Positions 32,868 to 44,906 of a stretch of 64,000 bases of DNA are shown piece by piece. The DNA is taken from NCBI GenBank assembly GCA_038501625.1, contig JAZAYU010000002.1, forward strand, positions 16,978,053-17,042,052, read 5' to 3'. The first letter of the stretch is position 1. Each line of letters begins with the position of its first letter. The stretch comes from Corbicula japonica. Lineage: Eukaryota; Mollusca; Bivalvia; Venerida; Cyrenidae. The notes beneath the pieces are model-generated. The model was not told the DNA's origin and ran no database searches. It saw only the letters and a list, made by a program, of their open reading frames with translations. Made by a program: the position numbers and the translations under genes.

Positions 32868-34022
32868 CAGGGGCGGATCCAGGGGAGGTGGGGGAGGGGG
32901 GGGGGGGCACCGACCCCCTTCACAAAAAAATGGAGGGATGGAAGAAAGGGAGTAGCGCGTTTGGCGTTACTGCACTTCTTTACTCAACCATGCCACCTAT
33001 ATAGCTATGGCTGTTTAATTTGGCTGAAAACAGTACACTATTAAAGACGGGAATCTTTCTTTAAAGAGAGAACGTCGAGTTTCTTTTTTCTTTTTTCCTC
33101 GGTGAACCGCGACCGCCCCATCCGAGCTCTGCGTTTTACATTCTAAAAGCTCGAAGCGGGATTTGTGTATTTCATTTTAATAATGCATAGATTTTGATTA
33201 CTTAAATAGACCCGATATACATCTATGCGCTGTCTACGGAAGAATACTAGGCCTAAACCCCGCCCAAGAGATCTGCAAAAGATTAGAATTGTTCAAATTA
33301 TGTCACATCTATATCATCTACAAACAAAATTCCCACTATGCGGATAATTAAATTCTTTAGTTGTCATCTATTATATGTTACAATTACGATTAAACAATAA
33401 AAAATACGAAAACAATTCGCTGCAGTATTTGCGCTAGTCTGGTTCTGTTAACTGTTCTGGGCGCGGTCGAGAAGACACTTCCGTGCCGACAACGTAACAA
33501 GAATATATGTGTGCTCAAACCAAGCGAAACATTAGACGGGTCTCAGATTTTATCGCATGTATTAGTACAGCGGTTTTATCACTTGTACCCGTTCACCGCT
33601 GGATGCGAAATGGGCGAGTTTATTTTTGAAAATAGGATGTAATTTCTTGAAATGGACCCGTCCATTTCCTGCTGCCCATTGCCGCAGGCTAACTTGTCAC
33701 CTGCTGATGTTGTACATAAATATACACGATAAGGTGTAATGATCGAGGCAGTTTAAGCTGCAGTCGTTTTTAGATGCTTATATTGACACATTTCAATATA
33801 TGTTGCTAATAAAAATAAAATGTCGAGGTTTAAAGCCTAAAATATTTCAGAGCGAACTAAAGAGTATAAGCGATATCAGATATTATTGTGAGATCACCGA
33901 ATTCATGCTTATAATAAAACATACCACCAAACTTCTGCCCTATAATCGGTGTCCGTGCCGGGGCCGGCGGGGGAGGGGAGCACGTGCCCCCGGTGCCCCC
34001 ACCCCCGCTAGATCCGCCCCTG
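32868..34022. mobile_element. hAT-like non-autonomous element, about 1.16 kb
   Basis: The left end CAGGGGCGGATCCAGG and the inverted right end CAGGGGCGGATCTAGC match 14/16 and continue into G-rich sequence on both sides. From memory, CAGNGGCGG-type ends are typical of hAT transposons. The 8-bp flanks (CTGGGATT, GCCGGATA) do not match, so the ends may belong to an old or recombined pair. No transposase frame. G runs at 32880-32908 and C-rich sequence at 33951-34020 stand out. Confidence 0.6.
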
Positions 34023-34093
34023 GCCGGATAACATTTTGTCAAGAATCATCATTATAGTCAGGGATGATATTTTGTCAAGATTATATTCAGGCC

Positions 34094-34141
34094 ACAGAAC
34101 GTATATGTCACAGAACGCATATGCCACGGAACGTATATGTC
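34094..34141 (+). repeat. 16-bp tandem repeat, three units
   Basis: Three units of ACAGAACGTATATGTC type (variants GCATATGCC, CGGAACG) exactly 16 bp apart, just outside the hAT-like right end. Confidence 0.85.
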
Positions 34142-34473
34142 GCACATGTGAAATATTCGGTCAATACGGCACACTCTTCAGCCGAAATGTGGACATTAAA
34201 TGTCCCATATTCGGTTGGATTTAGCTTTTGTATGGCCACCAAAATATATTGGTCACTTACCAAAAAATGCGCATAAAAATGAAAATAGCAACGTATATGC
34301 TATTAAATGCCGGAATTGTAAATAGAAAATTGCCATCAACATCGTCAAAGTCTGCAATAGCAGCAACTACAGATTCTGCAATAAAGTTTATTTAAATTAT
34401 AAATTTCCTTTGATCTCTTATCAATTATCATGCAGATCTGCAAGTCAAATCATTAAAAAGAAAAATTAACGTG

Positions 34474-34534
<61 letters not shown>

Positions 34535-34546
34535 GAAGATGATGAT
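34474..34546 (+). repeat. TGA/ATG trinucleotide microsatellite
   Basis: About 20 pure TGA units followed by AGAAGATGATGAT interruptions. Confidence 0.97.
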
Positions 34547-34900
34547 ATTTAAACACGATGAAACGAATATATCTTATCATTTAAATAACTTTCTTTTTTA
34601 AATTCTAAACTGTTATGTTCATGTTTATGTTATTATCGCCATGAAACAAGAACCGGGAAGAAAAAAACTAATTAATACTCCTGACTTGCCCGTTCTCCAT
34701 TTTGTACTCTATGGTTGCGCAATAAATCACTTAAAAACGCGATAAAAGATGCGAGTCGGGATTTCGCATCGCGTTTGCAGGACCCCCTATCGTGATCTTA
34801 TCGACTTCCTATAGTGTCTTCTTAATCTCGACTTACCAACCCTTAGATCGGCAGGGCGAAACGATTGTCCCGAGAAACATCAACACATATCTTGGTTTGG

Positions 34901-35523
34901 TAACCCGTCTGATATACTAGTGTCACAAGGTAAATAATCTCAAGATTAAGAAAATGTCATAATTTATTTACTTAGTGGACACAACAAATTTATAAACATA
35001 GGAGTTTAAATAGTTAAGATAATATCATTTTGTACAACCATAACATTTTGCGAAGTATAATATAATTATTATAAGGACATTAAAATGATAATCGCCGTAC
35101 AAATATATTCTGAAGGTGTAATAGTATTTGTTAAGAATATCAGCTATTAATAAAAAATCAGCGAAAAGAAGGCGCTTAATTCCTTTTGGACTAGAGGACA
35201 GTTTTAAGTTTGTAACCCTTCTGATATATACTAGAGTCACACGGTAAATAATCGCAAGATTAACAATTTCATACATATATTAATTTATTTATTTAGTGGG
35301 CACAACAAATTTAAAAAAAATAAAATTAGAAGTTAAATATATAAGAAAGTGTCATTTTTTAAAAACATAACATTCTGCGGCGTATATAAGGATATTATCG
35401 TGATAATCCACGTACACGTGAATATTCTTTAGGTGTAATCGGTGCTAAAAACTTATTCATTAAGAAAAGCAGTTAATGAAAAAAAGTACACGCTTTCTTT
35501 TCGGAATAGAGTATAGTTTTAAA
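34901..35523 (+). repeat. tandem duplication, about 312-bp unit, diverged
   Basis: Two adjacent copies start TAACCCGTCTGATATA (34901) and TAACCCTTCTGATATA (35213). In order they share GGTAAATAATC, ACACAACAAATTTA, CATAACATTTTGCG versus CATAACATTCTGCG, TTCTGAAGGTGTAAT versus TTCTTTAGGTGTAAT, and a closing AGTTTTAA. Confidence 0.85.
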
Positions 35524-36776
35524 TTTCTTTTTATATAAACATTTCTTTATCAGGGGTGGATTCCAGCAGGAAAGGAAGGGGTCATACACGTAGTTAGTGG
35601 TATAGTTAAAAACTGTTCAACCCAGCGATTCCGAAAGTATCCCGATGTCTCTCATACTCTTATTCATTCTCGATAAAAGCAGAGTTCTGACTTATTTTAT
35701 TTATTACACCCGAAAAAATGTGAATGTACATCTGAAAAATGCAGGTAATTGATTTATTCATTTACTTTTTAGATACGAGCTTTTGTTAAGATAAGAAGAC
35801 CAAAAAATGCAAAGAAACAATTAGACGACATTCGACATTTATTAGACAAATTAATTAAGAATTCATTCAAAATTTACCCTATGTTCCAATTAAAAAGTTC
35901 AAAGATATTTAATTATAAGTTATCATCCCAATACCTATTGTCGAAAATAAACTGCTAAAACGAAATCATTAGACGCATTCATCATCAACTAACTAAATTC
36001 CAGATTTCCACATTCATACCATTTTAAGTTTCGTTGCTAAAAACAACATCATCCCTTGATTATTTGATTGCAACATTATCAAGCATTAAACACAAATTAT
36101 TGACTTGTACACTTTCATTACGTTATGAGATTTAGGTCCCGTTTGTAATTATGAAGAGCGAAAATAAATAAAATTTAATTTTAAATATTTAGAAAGCTGT
36201 TGATGTTGTTAAAATATTATGAACAAGAGCTTTATACTGTTATAGTAAATTCAATTTTAACCCAGCTAGTCCGCCAAAAGACGGTAGTACCGAGGTTTAT
36301 TCAAATTAATAAAATAATTATATGTGATTAAATCACCATATTCAGTCATTTTGACTTAAGATTCTCATCGCAAAATAATTAATGCGGGTTTTAAAAAAAT
36401 GAACGAATCGCCAATTATTACAACTCCACCCCACGAATCGCGTTATCGCATTACTGTGTTACTTATTTTCAATTGGTCGATGTTTATAAAAGAGGCGTTT
36501 CTTTTCTTGAGGCGCCGAACATATCGATTGATATGTTCGAAGGTTTGTATTAGTATTTTTAAAATCGGAAGCAACGCAAAGAGTGAAACCGATTCTTTAA
36601 TTGATATATTTCTTTTATATTTTTATTAACTGTGATAGTGCGCGTATTGTTTGATTTATAATAATTTCCATGTTAATAATGTTTTTATTCACGCGTTAAG
36701 ATCAATTAGATTATTGTTACATATTATCGTTATCTAACATTAACAGATTAAATATAATAATTTACATTCAAAACGT
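35524..36776. other. no gene seen; isolated hAT-like end
   Basis: CAGGGGTGGATTCCAGCAGG at 35551 resembles the hAT-like termini at 32.9 and 37.8 kb. CGAACATATC/GATATGTTCG at 36516-36539 form a perfect 10-bp hairpin. The rest is AT-rich spacer. Confidence 0.45.
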
Positions 36777-37670
36777 TAGAATAGTCGGAATAAATAATTT
36801 CAGATACTGTAGAGATAAGAGAGATTACAAATAGTCATAGAAAAATGGATAGAAAATAAAAAATAAAATTACAGATTAAGGAGAGTGATCAAGTTTTAAC
36901 AGTTAGAAGATATATGGAGTTAAGGACACGTGCCTTTAATGAGATATTCTCAATTCGGGTTGACTCCGATCATTAAATTTCATATGTGAAATGTAATACC
37001 TTTTAAAGGCAGAATTGATAATTTTCTATCGTGCTGAAGACGGTAGCCAAATGATGATTATCTGTTAAAATTATACGTTTACACTTTCTTTGCAAAGAGG
37101 GAGCTTAACTTTAGCGGATCGGAAGCGTATGCTACCATGCTGAAAAAAAAATGTAGCTAACGCAAAAATGACGATATATATATATTTTTGAAGTATATTG
37201 TCCATATCAGTTTGATACTTAGTTTAATAATTTGATAATCCTTAATTCTTTACCAGCGGTTGACACTTTTATTACCAATTAGATGTAGATATCTCTTAAA
37301 GTTGCCATGGTAATATTGCCCGAGGCAGATAAATTATCGGAATTTTGGCGATTTTACATACATACGTATATTTAACAGAGACAGCATATTAAGAAACAAC
37401 TTAACTTTAAATACGAGTGAAGGGTTACAATTCATTAATAAAGATCACCTAAATGCATTTAAGAAATAAAGTTTTGTATTAGACATTTACTGAGCAAGTG
37501 AAAACCTTGTACGGGAATACCTGACACAAATATTGTTTACCGAATTTATTAGTTATTTATTGTTATTAATATTCAAAGTGAACTTAAATATAAATACAGA
37601 AACTTTATATGTGTTCTTTCGTGCCGACGGAAAACCGGCGGATTTGCATTGGTTGTGCTCTTTTATAAAA
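36777..37670 (+). repeat. duplicated segment S1, copy 1
   Basis: Blocks TAGTCGGAATAAATAATT, GATTACAAATA, AAAATGGATAGAAAA, GATCAAGTTTTAACA and, near 37620, GCCGACGGAAAACCGGCGGA recur in the same order at 40033-40300. The second copy lacks most of the interior. Confidence 0.65.
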
Positions 37671-37761
37671 CGAGCTTGATAAGAAAAGAAAATCGTATAT
37701 TTCGATGAATACAAAAAAGATCAATTACACAAAAGACATCACCGTCAACAATAAATACAAT

Positions 37762-39254
37762 TAGGGGCGGATCCAGGATTTTAGTAAGGGGGGTTCAACT
37801 CAGCGAGTCATACTTTTACAGCGTTAATTTGTAACTGAGCTTGAACATCAGTCCCTACGACACTTCCAGGGTTCTCAATAAATAATATGAATTTTGTAAG
37901 AGGCCCAGACAGTGAATTTGTAAGAGGCTTCACTTATCTAGGGGTCAGGAGCCTGCTTCCCCGGAAAATTTGGAAAATCTATAACCCAATTCCCGCATTC
38001 TGAGGTATTTTGTGGGGATCTTATAGCAGGTTTTGGACTACTTTTTCATACTTGATTTTAACTATTTCTCTGCAGTAGTGATGCAATTACACGTATAAGC
38101 ACTCGGATCCAAATATTGTAACTCATTATTTAAATCTAGATATGCGAAACACAATGTTTCAACTCGAGAAATTGTTAATTAGAGAAAAACAGCTCGAAAT
38201 GACTATAGTTCGGGTTCCCAGTTTTAAGACACTCAAATTCTGCAAACAATGTTGAAAATGAGTATGATAAGTCACATTATCAAGTAATGTCGTTTTAGTT
38301 AGAAATAATTACCGGTAGGAAAAATGGAGAGGCACCAATACAATCTTTGTAGGATATAAAGTATGTTACTACTGAGGATCTTTCGACGTTTAAATGATTT
38401 ATTTTCATGTACGGCATGAAATTCAGTCCCAACTGACGCACTTTTATGTATGAGATAAATTTAAGCAGAAACGATTGTGTAATGATTTTGGCGCTAAAAT
38501 CCTGGAACGACCATGTTTAATATATACGCACGTGCTTCATGGCGCGCCCGGCTTTTTGGGGGATTTTTTTATATTCTCTATGAGAAACCATTCAAAATAT
38601 AAGATTAGTGCAAGACTCTATCTCAGTAAAATACTCTATGCCTATGCGAACTTACAGAAGTTGTGCTCTTTGTTTTTGATGGTTCGCCGCCTTACGTGAT
38701 ATAAAAAATGAATGTATATTTTTAAGCAAACTTTATTACTTTATTTCTTGTATTGCGAATATCAGCATCTGAATGAATGGAACATGTTATAGCTCAGTCT
38801 CTATTACCTCGAATGTTATTACGTTGCAAAAGGTCGGTCCCCTTTTCTGTGATTTATCAAATGCCTTTGACGAGAGACTGGGGGACGCAAAAACATGCAA
38901 TACAAAGGTTTTCTTTGATTAACCATTTCCTACTTTGTTGTTTTGTTTAAAAGCAGACTGGCTACATACATTGTCAAGTGTGCAATGGTGGGAAGTTGTT
39001 CATTGGCAATACACAGGTTTGAAGTCCAAGTTTTGATTGCCATGACCACCACATAGGCCTCATTTCTTGTCGCCAAATGAAACAATTTAGCACCCAACTG
39101 GTTGTCGATTATTTTCTGAAAACCAGTTATATTGGTTCATACCCTGAGCCATAAACCTTGAACCACGAAACACCCGGAATAAAAAAAAATCGGGGAAATT
39201 AGGGGGGTTCGGACGTAGGGGGGTTCGTCCGAACCCCCTCTGGATCCGCCACTG
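37762..39254. mobile_element. hAT-like non-autonomous element, about 1.49 kb
   Basis: The left end TAGGGGCGGATCCAGG and the inverted right end CAGTGGCGGATCCAGA both run into GGGGGGTTC. A 13-bp stem GGGGGTTCGGACG/CGTCCGAACCCCC (39203-39238) sits just inside the right end. Flanking octamers do not match convincingly. No transposase frame; a 74-codon frame at 38475 inside it has no recognisable domain. Confidence 0.6.
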
Positions 39255-40032
39255 TACATCAGTATTTTGTTTTGGACACTTATCATTTACACGCCTTTGC
39301 TACATAGCACCCACAATTGATAAAAGATCTAATTGGTAACGTGTCTTTTACCTAAAAAAATAATACAAGTTAATTAGGAATGGGTCATGTTTTAATGAAT
39401 TCGCATCTGATTTCACTTTACAGCAGGGATGGAATTTTTTTTCAATCCATTTAGTGCATGATGAAATGTCACCTTTTTCATTTCACTCAAGCGCGAATTC
39501 AAGTTAATGCAACAGGCTCAAACAAGTCGATAATCAATAATAATAGCAACGCAATTTCTTTAAACACAAAGTATATTTCGAAATTGCGTTTCTAATTACT
39601 TTAAGCAGTTATATTTATCGTTCAAGAAATTATAAGCGCAACTTTTTTAAACACGAAATATATAAATCCAGATATTTTTCGTGATTAAAGAAGTTCCGTT
39701 TCATACCGCAATATGACACGTGATGAGTCAATTTAAAGTCAATTTATTTGATTTAAAAACAGGATCATAAGAAAGAATTGAAAGTACTGACGGTCGCCAT
39801 ACCTAATGTCTAGTCTTTACTTAGCCTGGATTCCAGGCAATGAAGTATTTTGTTTTCTTCAATTTCCAACTTTTGATCTTAAGCCAGTCTACACCCCTCT
39901 CTACATACATCTCTCTCAATGCAGTTGGATAGAAAATAGACTGGCTACGATAACATTTTGTTATGATGCGTAAAAATATAAGAAGACTAACAAACTTATA
40001 TTATCAGACCAGTGTCTATTCTAGCCTTATAC
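39255..40032. other. no gene seen; small foldbacks
   Basis: AGCCAGTCTA near 39884 and TAGACTGGCT near 39937 are inverted about 50 bp apart. CCTGGATTCCAGG near 39824 is a short palindrome. Otherwise AT-rich spacer. Confidence 0.4.
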
Positions 40033-40300
40033 ATTATAGTCGGAATAAATAATTAGGATATGGAAGTGATTACAAATAATCATGGAAAATAGACAGAAAA
40101 AATATTTAAGAAAATGATGATCGAGTTTTAACACAGGAAGTTATTTGTTCATCATTTGTAGTGGATCTTTTTTGGGTCAAAATAATGCATTTTACAAAAA
40201 AAATGTTATTAATAATCTAATTGAACTACAGAAATAAATACATAACGTGTATTCGCGTTCTTTACTGCCGACGAAAACCCGACGGATTGAACCCTGTTCA
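40033..40300 (+). repeat. duplicated segment S1, copy 2
   Basis: Same block order as 36777-37670, but contracted: AGTCGGAATAAATAATT, GATTACAAATAATCATGG, GATCGAGTTTTAACA, TTTACTGCCGACGAAAACCC. Confidence 0.65.
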
Positions 40301-42280
40301 TAAAATGAATACTAGTATTTAACCAATAATAATTTCAACCTCTAAGTCGGTAAGTATTTATACATGAGCAATCTAAAACTTTAACCGGTCGCGCGGCTAC
40401 GTTGCGCTGATTTATGCCCGTAAATTCATTAACATATATGCATATCAAATAGCCTGTAGTCGTATTTAAATAAAAAAAATCTTTGTAGTAATTTATTTTA
40501 TCATGTCCCATGTATATTATAGATAGTCAATTATAAAATTACAAATAAAAATAATTTTGACAATAAACTGTAGAATTATGCAACACATAGATATTTGAAT
40601 TTAGATGTAAATTGTTTTATTTTACTTAAGTAAAATAACATGTATTAAACATTTCACCTAGCTACCTTTTTCAGTATGGTAGCAAATTCACTTACTAGGA
40701 AATCATTCAATGACGCGTTAGTTGAGAATTATAGAAATAAATTTTCCCAAAATTTGAAAAAATACTGGATTTCCATTGAATTATTTTAACCTTTAAATTA
40801 GCGTTAAAATAAGTGATAAGCTGTCTAAATAAAAATAGTTTTGTTCTTCATTGCGCCATGGTAATTTAGAACTGCTCGCATGTTCATTACACATATATGT
40901 TCATTAAAAGTCGTTTTAAATGTAACTTATTTAGAAAGTTACGTTACGAAACACGTTTATAAGTTTACACGTATATGCTACATTTGTGCAAATAATCTCT
41001 GAATTGTTTGAGACCGCCAATTTTAAGTTTTATTAGCATAAGTAAAATATAAGATATATTTTAGCCCTGAAATTTTTTTAACGTTGGGTTATATTATCCA
41101 TGAAAACATTTTTAATTCGTTAACGGGGTATCTAATCTGCAGACTAAATTAAACTTATTTACATCTTTAAAATAATTGACAAATGCATCATTTTTAAAGC
41201 TTTATTTTTCTTAATAAGGATATTTTAATTCAAAGAAAGGTAAAGGCCACCTTCCCAGCGATAGCTTATCAAGCGATAAGTGAAACTCCGCCTGCAACAT
41301 TGAGTGCGCATGCGTGAAAGATAACATTCCCAGGGCAGTTTAACGATAATACGCGCTAAATAAAAACGTGTTGCTGAAAGATTATAAGGAAGATTTATAT
41401 ACTGAGCGAAAAAGTGAAATAGGATGATGTCAATGCATGGCCGATATAGAATTGTATCTTCCCAAGATTACGTTGCTTCTGGACCAATTAATTCAAATAT
41501 ATGCATTCGATATGTATATTTCAATGTCTATTTTAATGAATGTTATAAGTTTAGTTTATATAAGCAGCACAACTGAACCGTGAGGTTTTATTTTTTTCAC
41601 TCGCTTTTATTCAAATGTATGGGATCTGATTGTTTTGTCAGATATAAGCGTTGAAATGTATTATTAATTTATTAGTAGGTAAAAAGATTTAATCCAACTA
41701 TAATACACAGAAAACTAAATCTAAATCACATTAAGAAAACCAACCTCATAAAAAATGCAGCGAATTTTTATTTCAAACAACGTTTTACGGAAACGTTTTC
41801 ACAAAGAAATTTTTATACATTTTACTTTTACATTTTAGGCCTATGTTTAATATTTTTCAAACGGTGCCACCTTATTACATAAAGCGAGCGAAAATCGCTA
41901 CTATCATAATCAAAATGGATATTGAACAAATTAAAAATTCACTCGAAATAGCCATGAATAATGAAGTTAGAAGTAGTTAACTTTTCTTATATGTTATTTA
42001 CAATGAAAAACACATAATATAATTATCACCTATCTGTCAAGAAAAATGTTGTCTCGCATTCTTACAAGAAAAATTTAACCTAGTTTTTGTTTTAAATTGG
42101 CCACTTACATGCCAAAAATTGTTTAAACACATGCATGTCCCATAACTCTACCATGACCGGTTTCAACAGTTAAGACGTTTCTACTAATAAACAATGAAAT
42201 CAGTGATAAAACGTGTTGATAGGCTTAGCATTATTAGGTAAAAAATATTAGGTGGTCTACATTTCTGTTCTCAATTTCAG
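40301..42280. other. no gene seen
   Basis: Long AT-rich spacer with no shared repeat recognised. It ends at a good acceptor (TTCTGTTCTCAATTTCAG). Confidence 0.4.
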
Positions 42281-42366
42281 TGTGATCTTTATGGGAGCTT
42301 TCACTGTAGTGATGATTCAAGCTACAGCTTTGATACTGGTACTACAATTGCTGTCAATACAAATTA
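42281..42366 (+). CDS. candidate exon, Cys-rich, cut by an inserted element
   Basis: Follows a strong pyrimidine tract and acceptor CAATTTCAG. In phase 0 the frame reads CDLYGSFHCSDDSSYSFDTG and on to AVNTNYC, with ordinary-looking codons and cysteine spacing of an extracellular protein. It has no donor: at 42365-42366 it meets the TA target of the element at 42367, so the exon appears truncated. The frame continues 18 codons into the element before a stop. Family not recognised. Confidence 0.35.
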
Positions 42367-42575
42367 CTGCAATATCATTATATTACGCGGGGATGAATTT
42401 TCGCGCAAACCCCGTAAATAATAAAAATTCGCGGGGGCATGAATTCGCGCAACTGTGTTTTCCTATAAAGAAACACTTTTATATGGTTTGATTTCGCTGG
42501 GGTCAAATTTCGCGCTCTTGCCAAAGCGCGAAATACGCGAACATTAAACCCGCGCGAAATAGAATAATTTAACTG
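42367..42575. mobile_element. TA-flanked CG-rich MITE, 209 bp
   Basis: Left end CTGCAATATCATTATATTAC and inverted right end CAGTTAAATTATTCTATTTC, then CGCGGGG and CGCGCGGG. TA lies outside both ends. The interior repeats CGCGGGG...GAATTTTCGCGC-type motifs, giving a small CpG-rich patch. Related sequence lies within the TTAA element near 30.0 kb. Confidence 0.75.
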
Positions 42576-43505
42576 TACACCACAGCTAAAAGTTCAATAA
42601 TTAATAATGCAGTGAATTCATTTATTTTCAATGGATTCTAAATTTCGTGTGTAGGTCGATCCACGTAAGTGTAATTTTACCAAAGACCCCAGAATTTTCT
42701 GCCCCCGAAGGTAATGCTTTTTCATTAAGTTGAACACAATTTTTATAGCAGACATAACTGACGAAATTACGGTTGATATTGACGGGGCAATTATAGGACT
42801 GTCTTTGTTCGATTTTATAAATATATGTTGTCAAAATAAGCAATGAAAAGGATTTAACTATTAGCATATTCGGACATGTAGCACTACTTAAATGCAAATA
42901 ATTTGTCGTAAGCATAACAGGTCTCTATTGACCCAGTAATGATCTTACTAGCCAGGAATATCAATACTGGTGTAAATGACTACTCCGAGTCAAAATCAAA
43001 AGAGAACCATAACAAATTATTAAACTATTATTCTATTTTCCTGAATCGATTTCTCTCTTGGTGAGATATATAGGTTTGTGAACTTAAATTCGCATGAAAA
43101 CAACTTCATGCGCACACTGCTATATCTGAAACTAAACCCTGTATCATCCGGTTGCGAACAGGTTGCGCACACTGCCAAGGGACTGCCCAACTTGAGTTGC
43201 CTGCTCAGATTTATTTTCTTTGTATGAACTGCTATATAGAGATGAATTGTGGTCTAAGCGTGGGTGGCAAACATCGCTTAAGAGATACAAAAAATAGATG
43301 TTCATGCAACAACTGCAAATTCTCGTAATAATTGTTAAACTTCGTGTCGCATTTATGGGTTTTAACGGTTGAGAAAGCACATGGCAATAGTTTTGCGCAC
43401 TCTGCATGTGACATATGCTGATGCGCCAATTGTATTTGTAAATAAGTGCTAAAATCTAGTACCATTTAATTGGATCAGTTGATTTCGACTTACCGAATGT
43501 TTCAG
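42576..43505. other. no gene seen
   Basis: Two overlapping minus-strand frames (43144-43465, up to 87 codons) have no splice context or domain that I recognise. Otherwise spacer, ending in an acceptor CCGAATGTTTCAG. Confidence 0.35.
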
Positions 43506-43550
43506 GATGACAAAAAGATGGAAAATCTCGAACGCCAAAATGAACTTTAA
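43506..43550 (+). CDS. candidate short terminal exon
   Basis: After the acceptor GAATGTTTCAG the phase-0 frame reads DDKKMENLERQNEL then TAA, a charged composition typical of a real C-terminus. In another frame an ATG at 43507 opens 88 codons to 43773, with no recognised domain. It could be the end of a gene that includes the 42281 exon, but no joining evidence exists. Confidence 0.25.
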   Translation, partial: DDKKMENLERQNEL

Positions 43551-43902
43551 AAAAAACTTGGCACACGTACTTTCATTAATATCTTCTTTTTTTCATACGT
43601 TAAGCAAAGTTAAAACAATAAACAAAACTCGTAGATTTGAAAATCCTTTAAAATTCTATTTATATCTTAACACGAAATTAAGCGACATACACAGCATCAA
43701 TTTAAATGTCCACGTTAGTAATATAATACGTATGGCAAGAATATGCGAGGTCTTTTGTCTGACAAATTTATAAAATATGTGATAGTTGAAATTGTACGTT
43801 TGGTTTGGAATTTCTGGGTCCGGTAAATAGATGTTAAACTAATACTTGATAAATGTCAGTTAAGACTGATCGAAGATGTCTGCATTGTTTCATAAGTGGA
43901 AT

Positions 43903-44307
43903 TTCCCAATGGAATGAGTCCTATCGGAAAATAAGCAACAATTCCATTGGGAATGATTCCGATCGGAATTAGTGTATATAGAGAAATTCCGATCGGAAAA
44001 TGTTTTGTCGGAATGTTTCCTATCGGAATTTTCCGACAGGACTGATTCCGATCGGAACCGTGAAATTCCGACGGGAAAAACATGTTTTCCTATCGGAAGG
44101 ATTTTCGTTCCGATCGGAATGGCATGTTTTTTTACCATGTTTTTCGGCAATATTTCTGTTAATTTTCAAATTTCCACAATGAAAATTTCCAAATTAAGAG
44201 TTGAAGTTACAAGCTTTCGAATGATGTATAATAAAGCTGCCTTGCTTTTAAAATGAAAAAAAAAGTTTTCGGAAAATATAATATTCCGAAAATTCACAGG
44301 ATCGTGT
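43903..44307 (-). mobile_element. element E, copy C, with eleven TTCC-N4-GGAA palindromes
   Basis: On the minus strand it starts AACACGATCCTGTGAATTTT, then the hairpin TTTTCGGAATAT...TTCCGAAAA and a T run, as copy A does. Eleven palindromes follow (four perfect TTCCGATCGGAA at 43957, 43987, 44046 and 44108). Two outer ones are TTCCCAATGGAA and TTCCATTGGGAA. The tail found in copies A and B is missing. Reading frames here are by-products of the repeats. Confidence 0.75.
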
Positions 44308-44906
44308 TAAATGCAAAACATAAATTTAAATATAAATTATGTTCATATTGAATATCATATCATAGTTAAACTACAAATGAAACCTATTATATTAGACTTG
44401 AACTGTGAGAGTTGTGTTTGTAATCAAGCTTATTATAAAAAGAGTTTCAATTAGGGGCCTGGAGTGTGGGAGCGTGCATACAAATCTAAATTAAACATTC
44501 AACGAATGGCCAGATAAACAATTTCAGACTAGAGTAATGCAATGAAAACAAATTTGATTAAAAGGCGTTTTTAGATAACCCGTAACATACGCCAGACACC
44601 TCAGGCGTAAAAATGACAAGTACTAACTAGCAAAACCAATCAGCGGTTAGTTACCACCGTGGAATAGAAAGACTTAATACAAGAACATCGTATCAGAAAA
44701 CGCCACAATATGCGCTTCACGAAAATATGTGAATGTCGTTTTCGTGAGTGAGGTTCGAATTCGAAATTCTGGCCTAAATTTACTTTTGATATGGTAACGA
44801 GAATATTAAATACATGTATTATATACTACAGTCGAGTTACTTCTTAAACAGTTTCATTATTAGAACCAAAATAGCATTGTTATGTCCGAAACCTGTGCTT
44901 CTGACC
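44308..44906. other. no gene seen
   Basis: Spacer; TCACGAAAA near 44716 and TTTTCGTGA near 44738 form a small hairpin. Confidence 0.4.

Noticed and set aside
32868..34022. 8-bp target duplication proving one hAT insertion
   Set aside because: Flanks CTGGGATT and GCCGGATA agree at only about half the positions, so the pairing of ends stays tentative.
33800..34276. Frames in GC-rich DNA near 34 kb
   Set aside because: They cover the hAT-like right terminus and the 16-bp tandem repeat.
43144..43465. Two minus-strand frames of 77 and 87 codons
   Set aside because: They overlap in different frames, have no splice context, and neither resembles a known domain.
27499..44119. Palindrome arrays as CRISPR
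   Set aside because: Repeats are 12 bp, spacers 2-20 bp and partly repeated themselves, there are no cas genes, and the genome is eukaryotic.
43856..44256. Five overlapping frames at 43.9-44.3 kb
   Set aside because: They arise because the TTCCGATCGGAA-type repeats lack stops in most frames.
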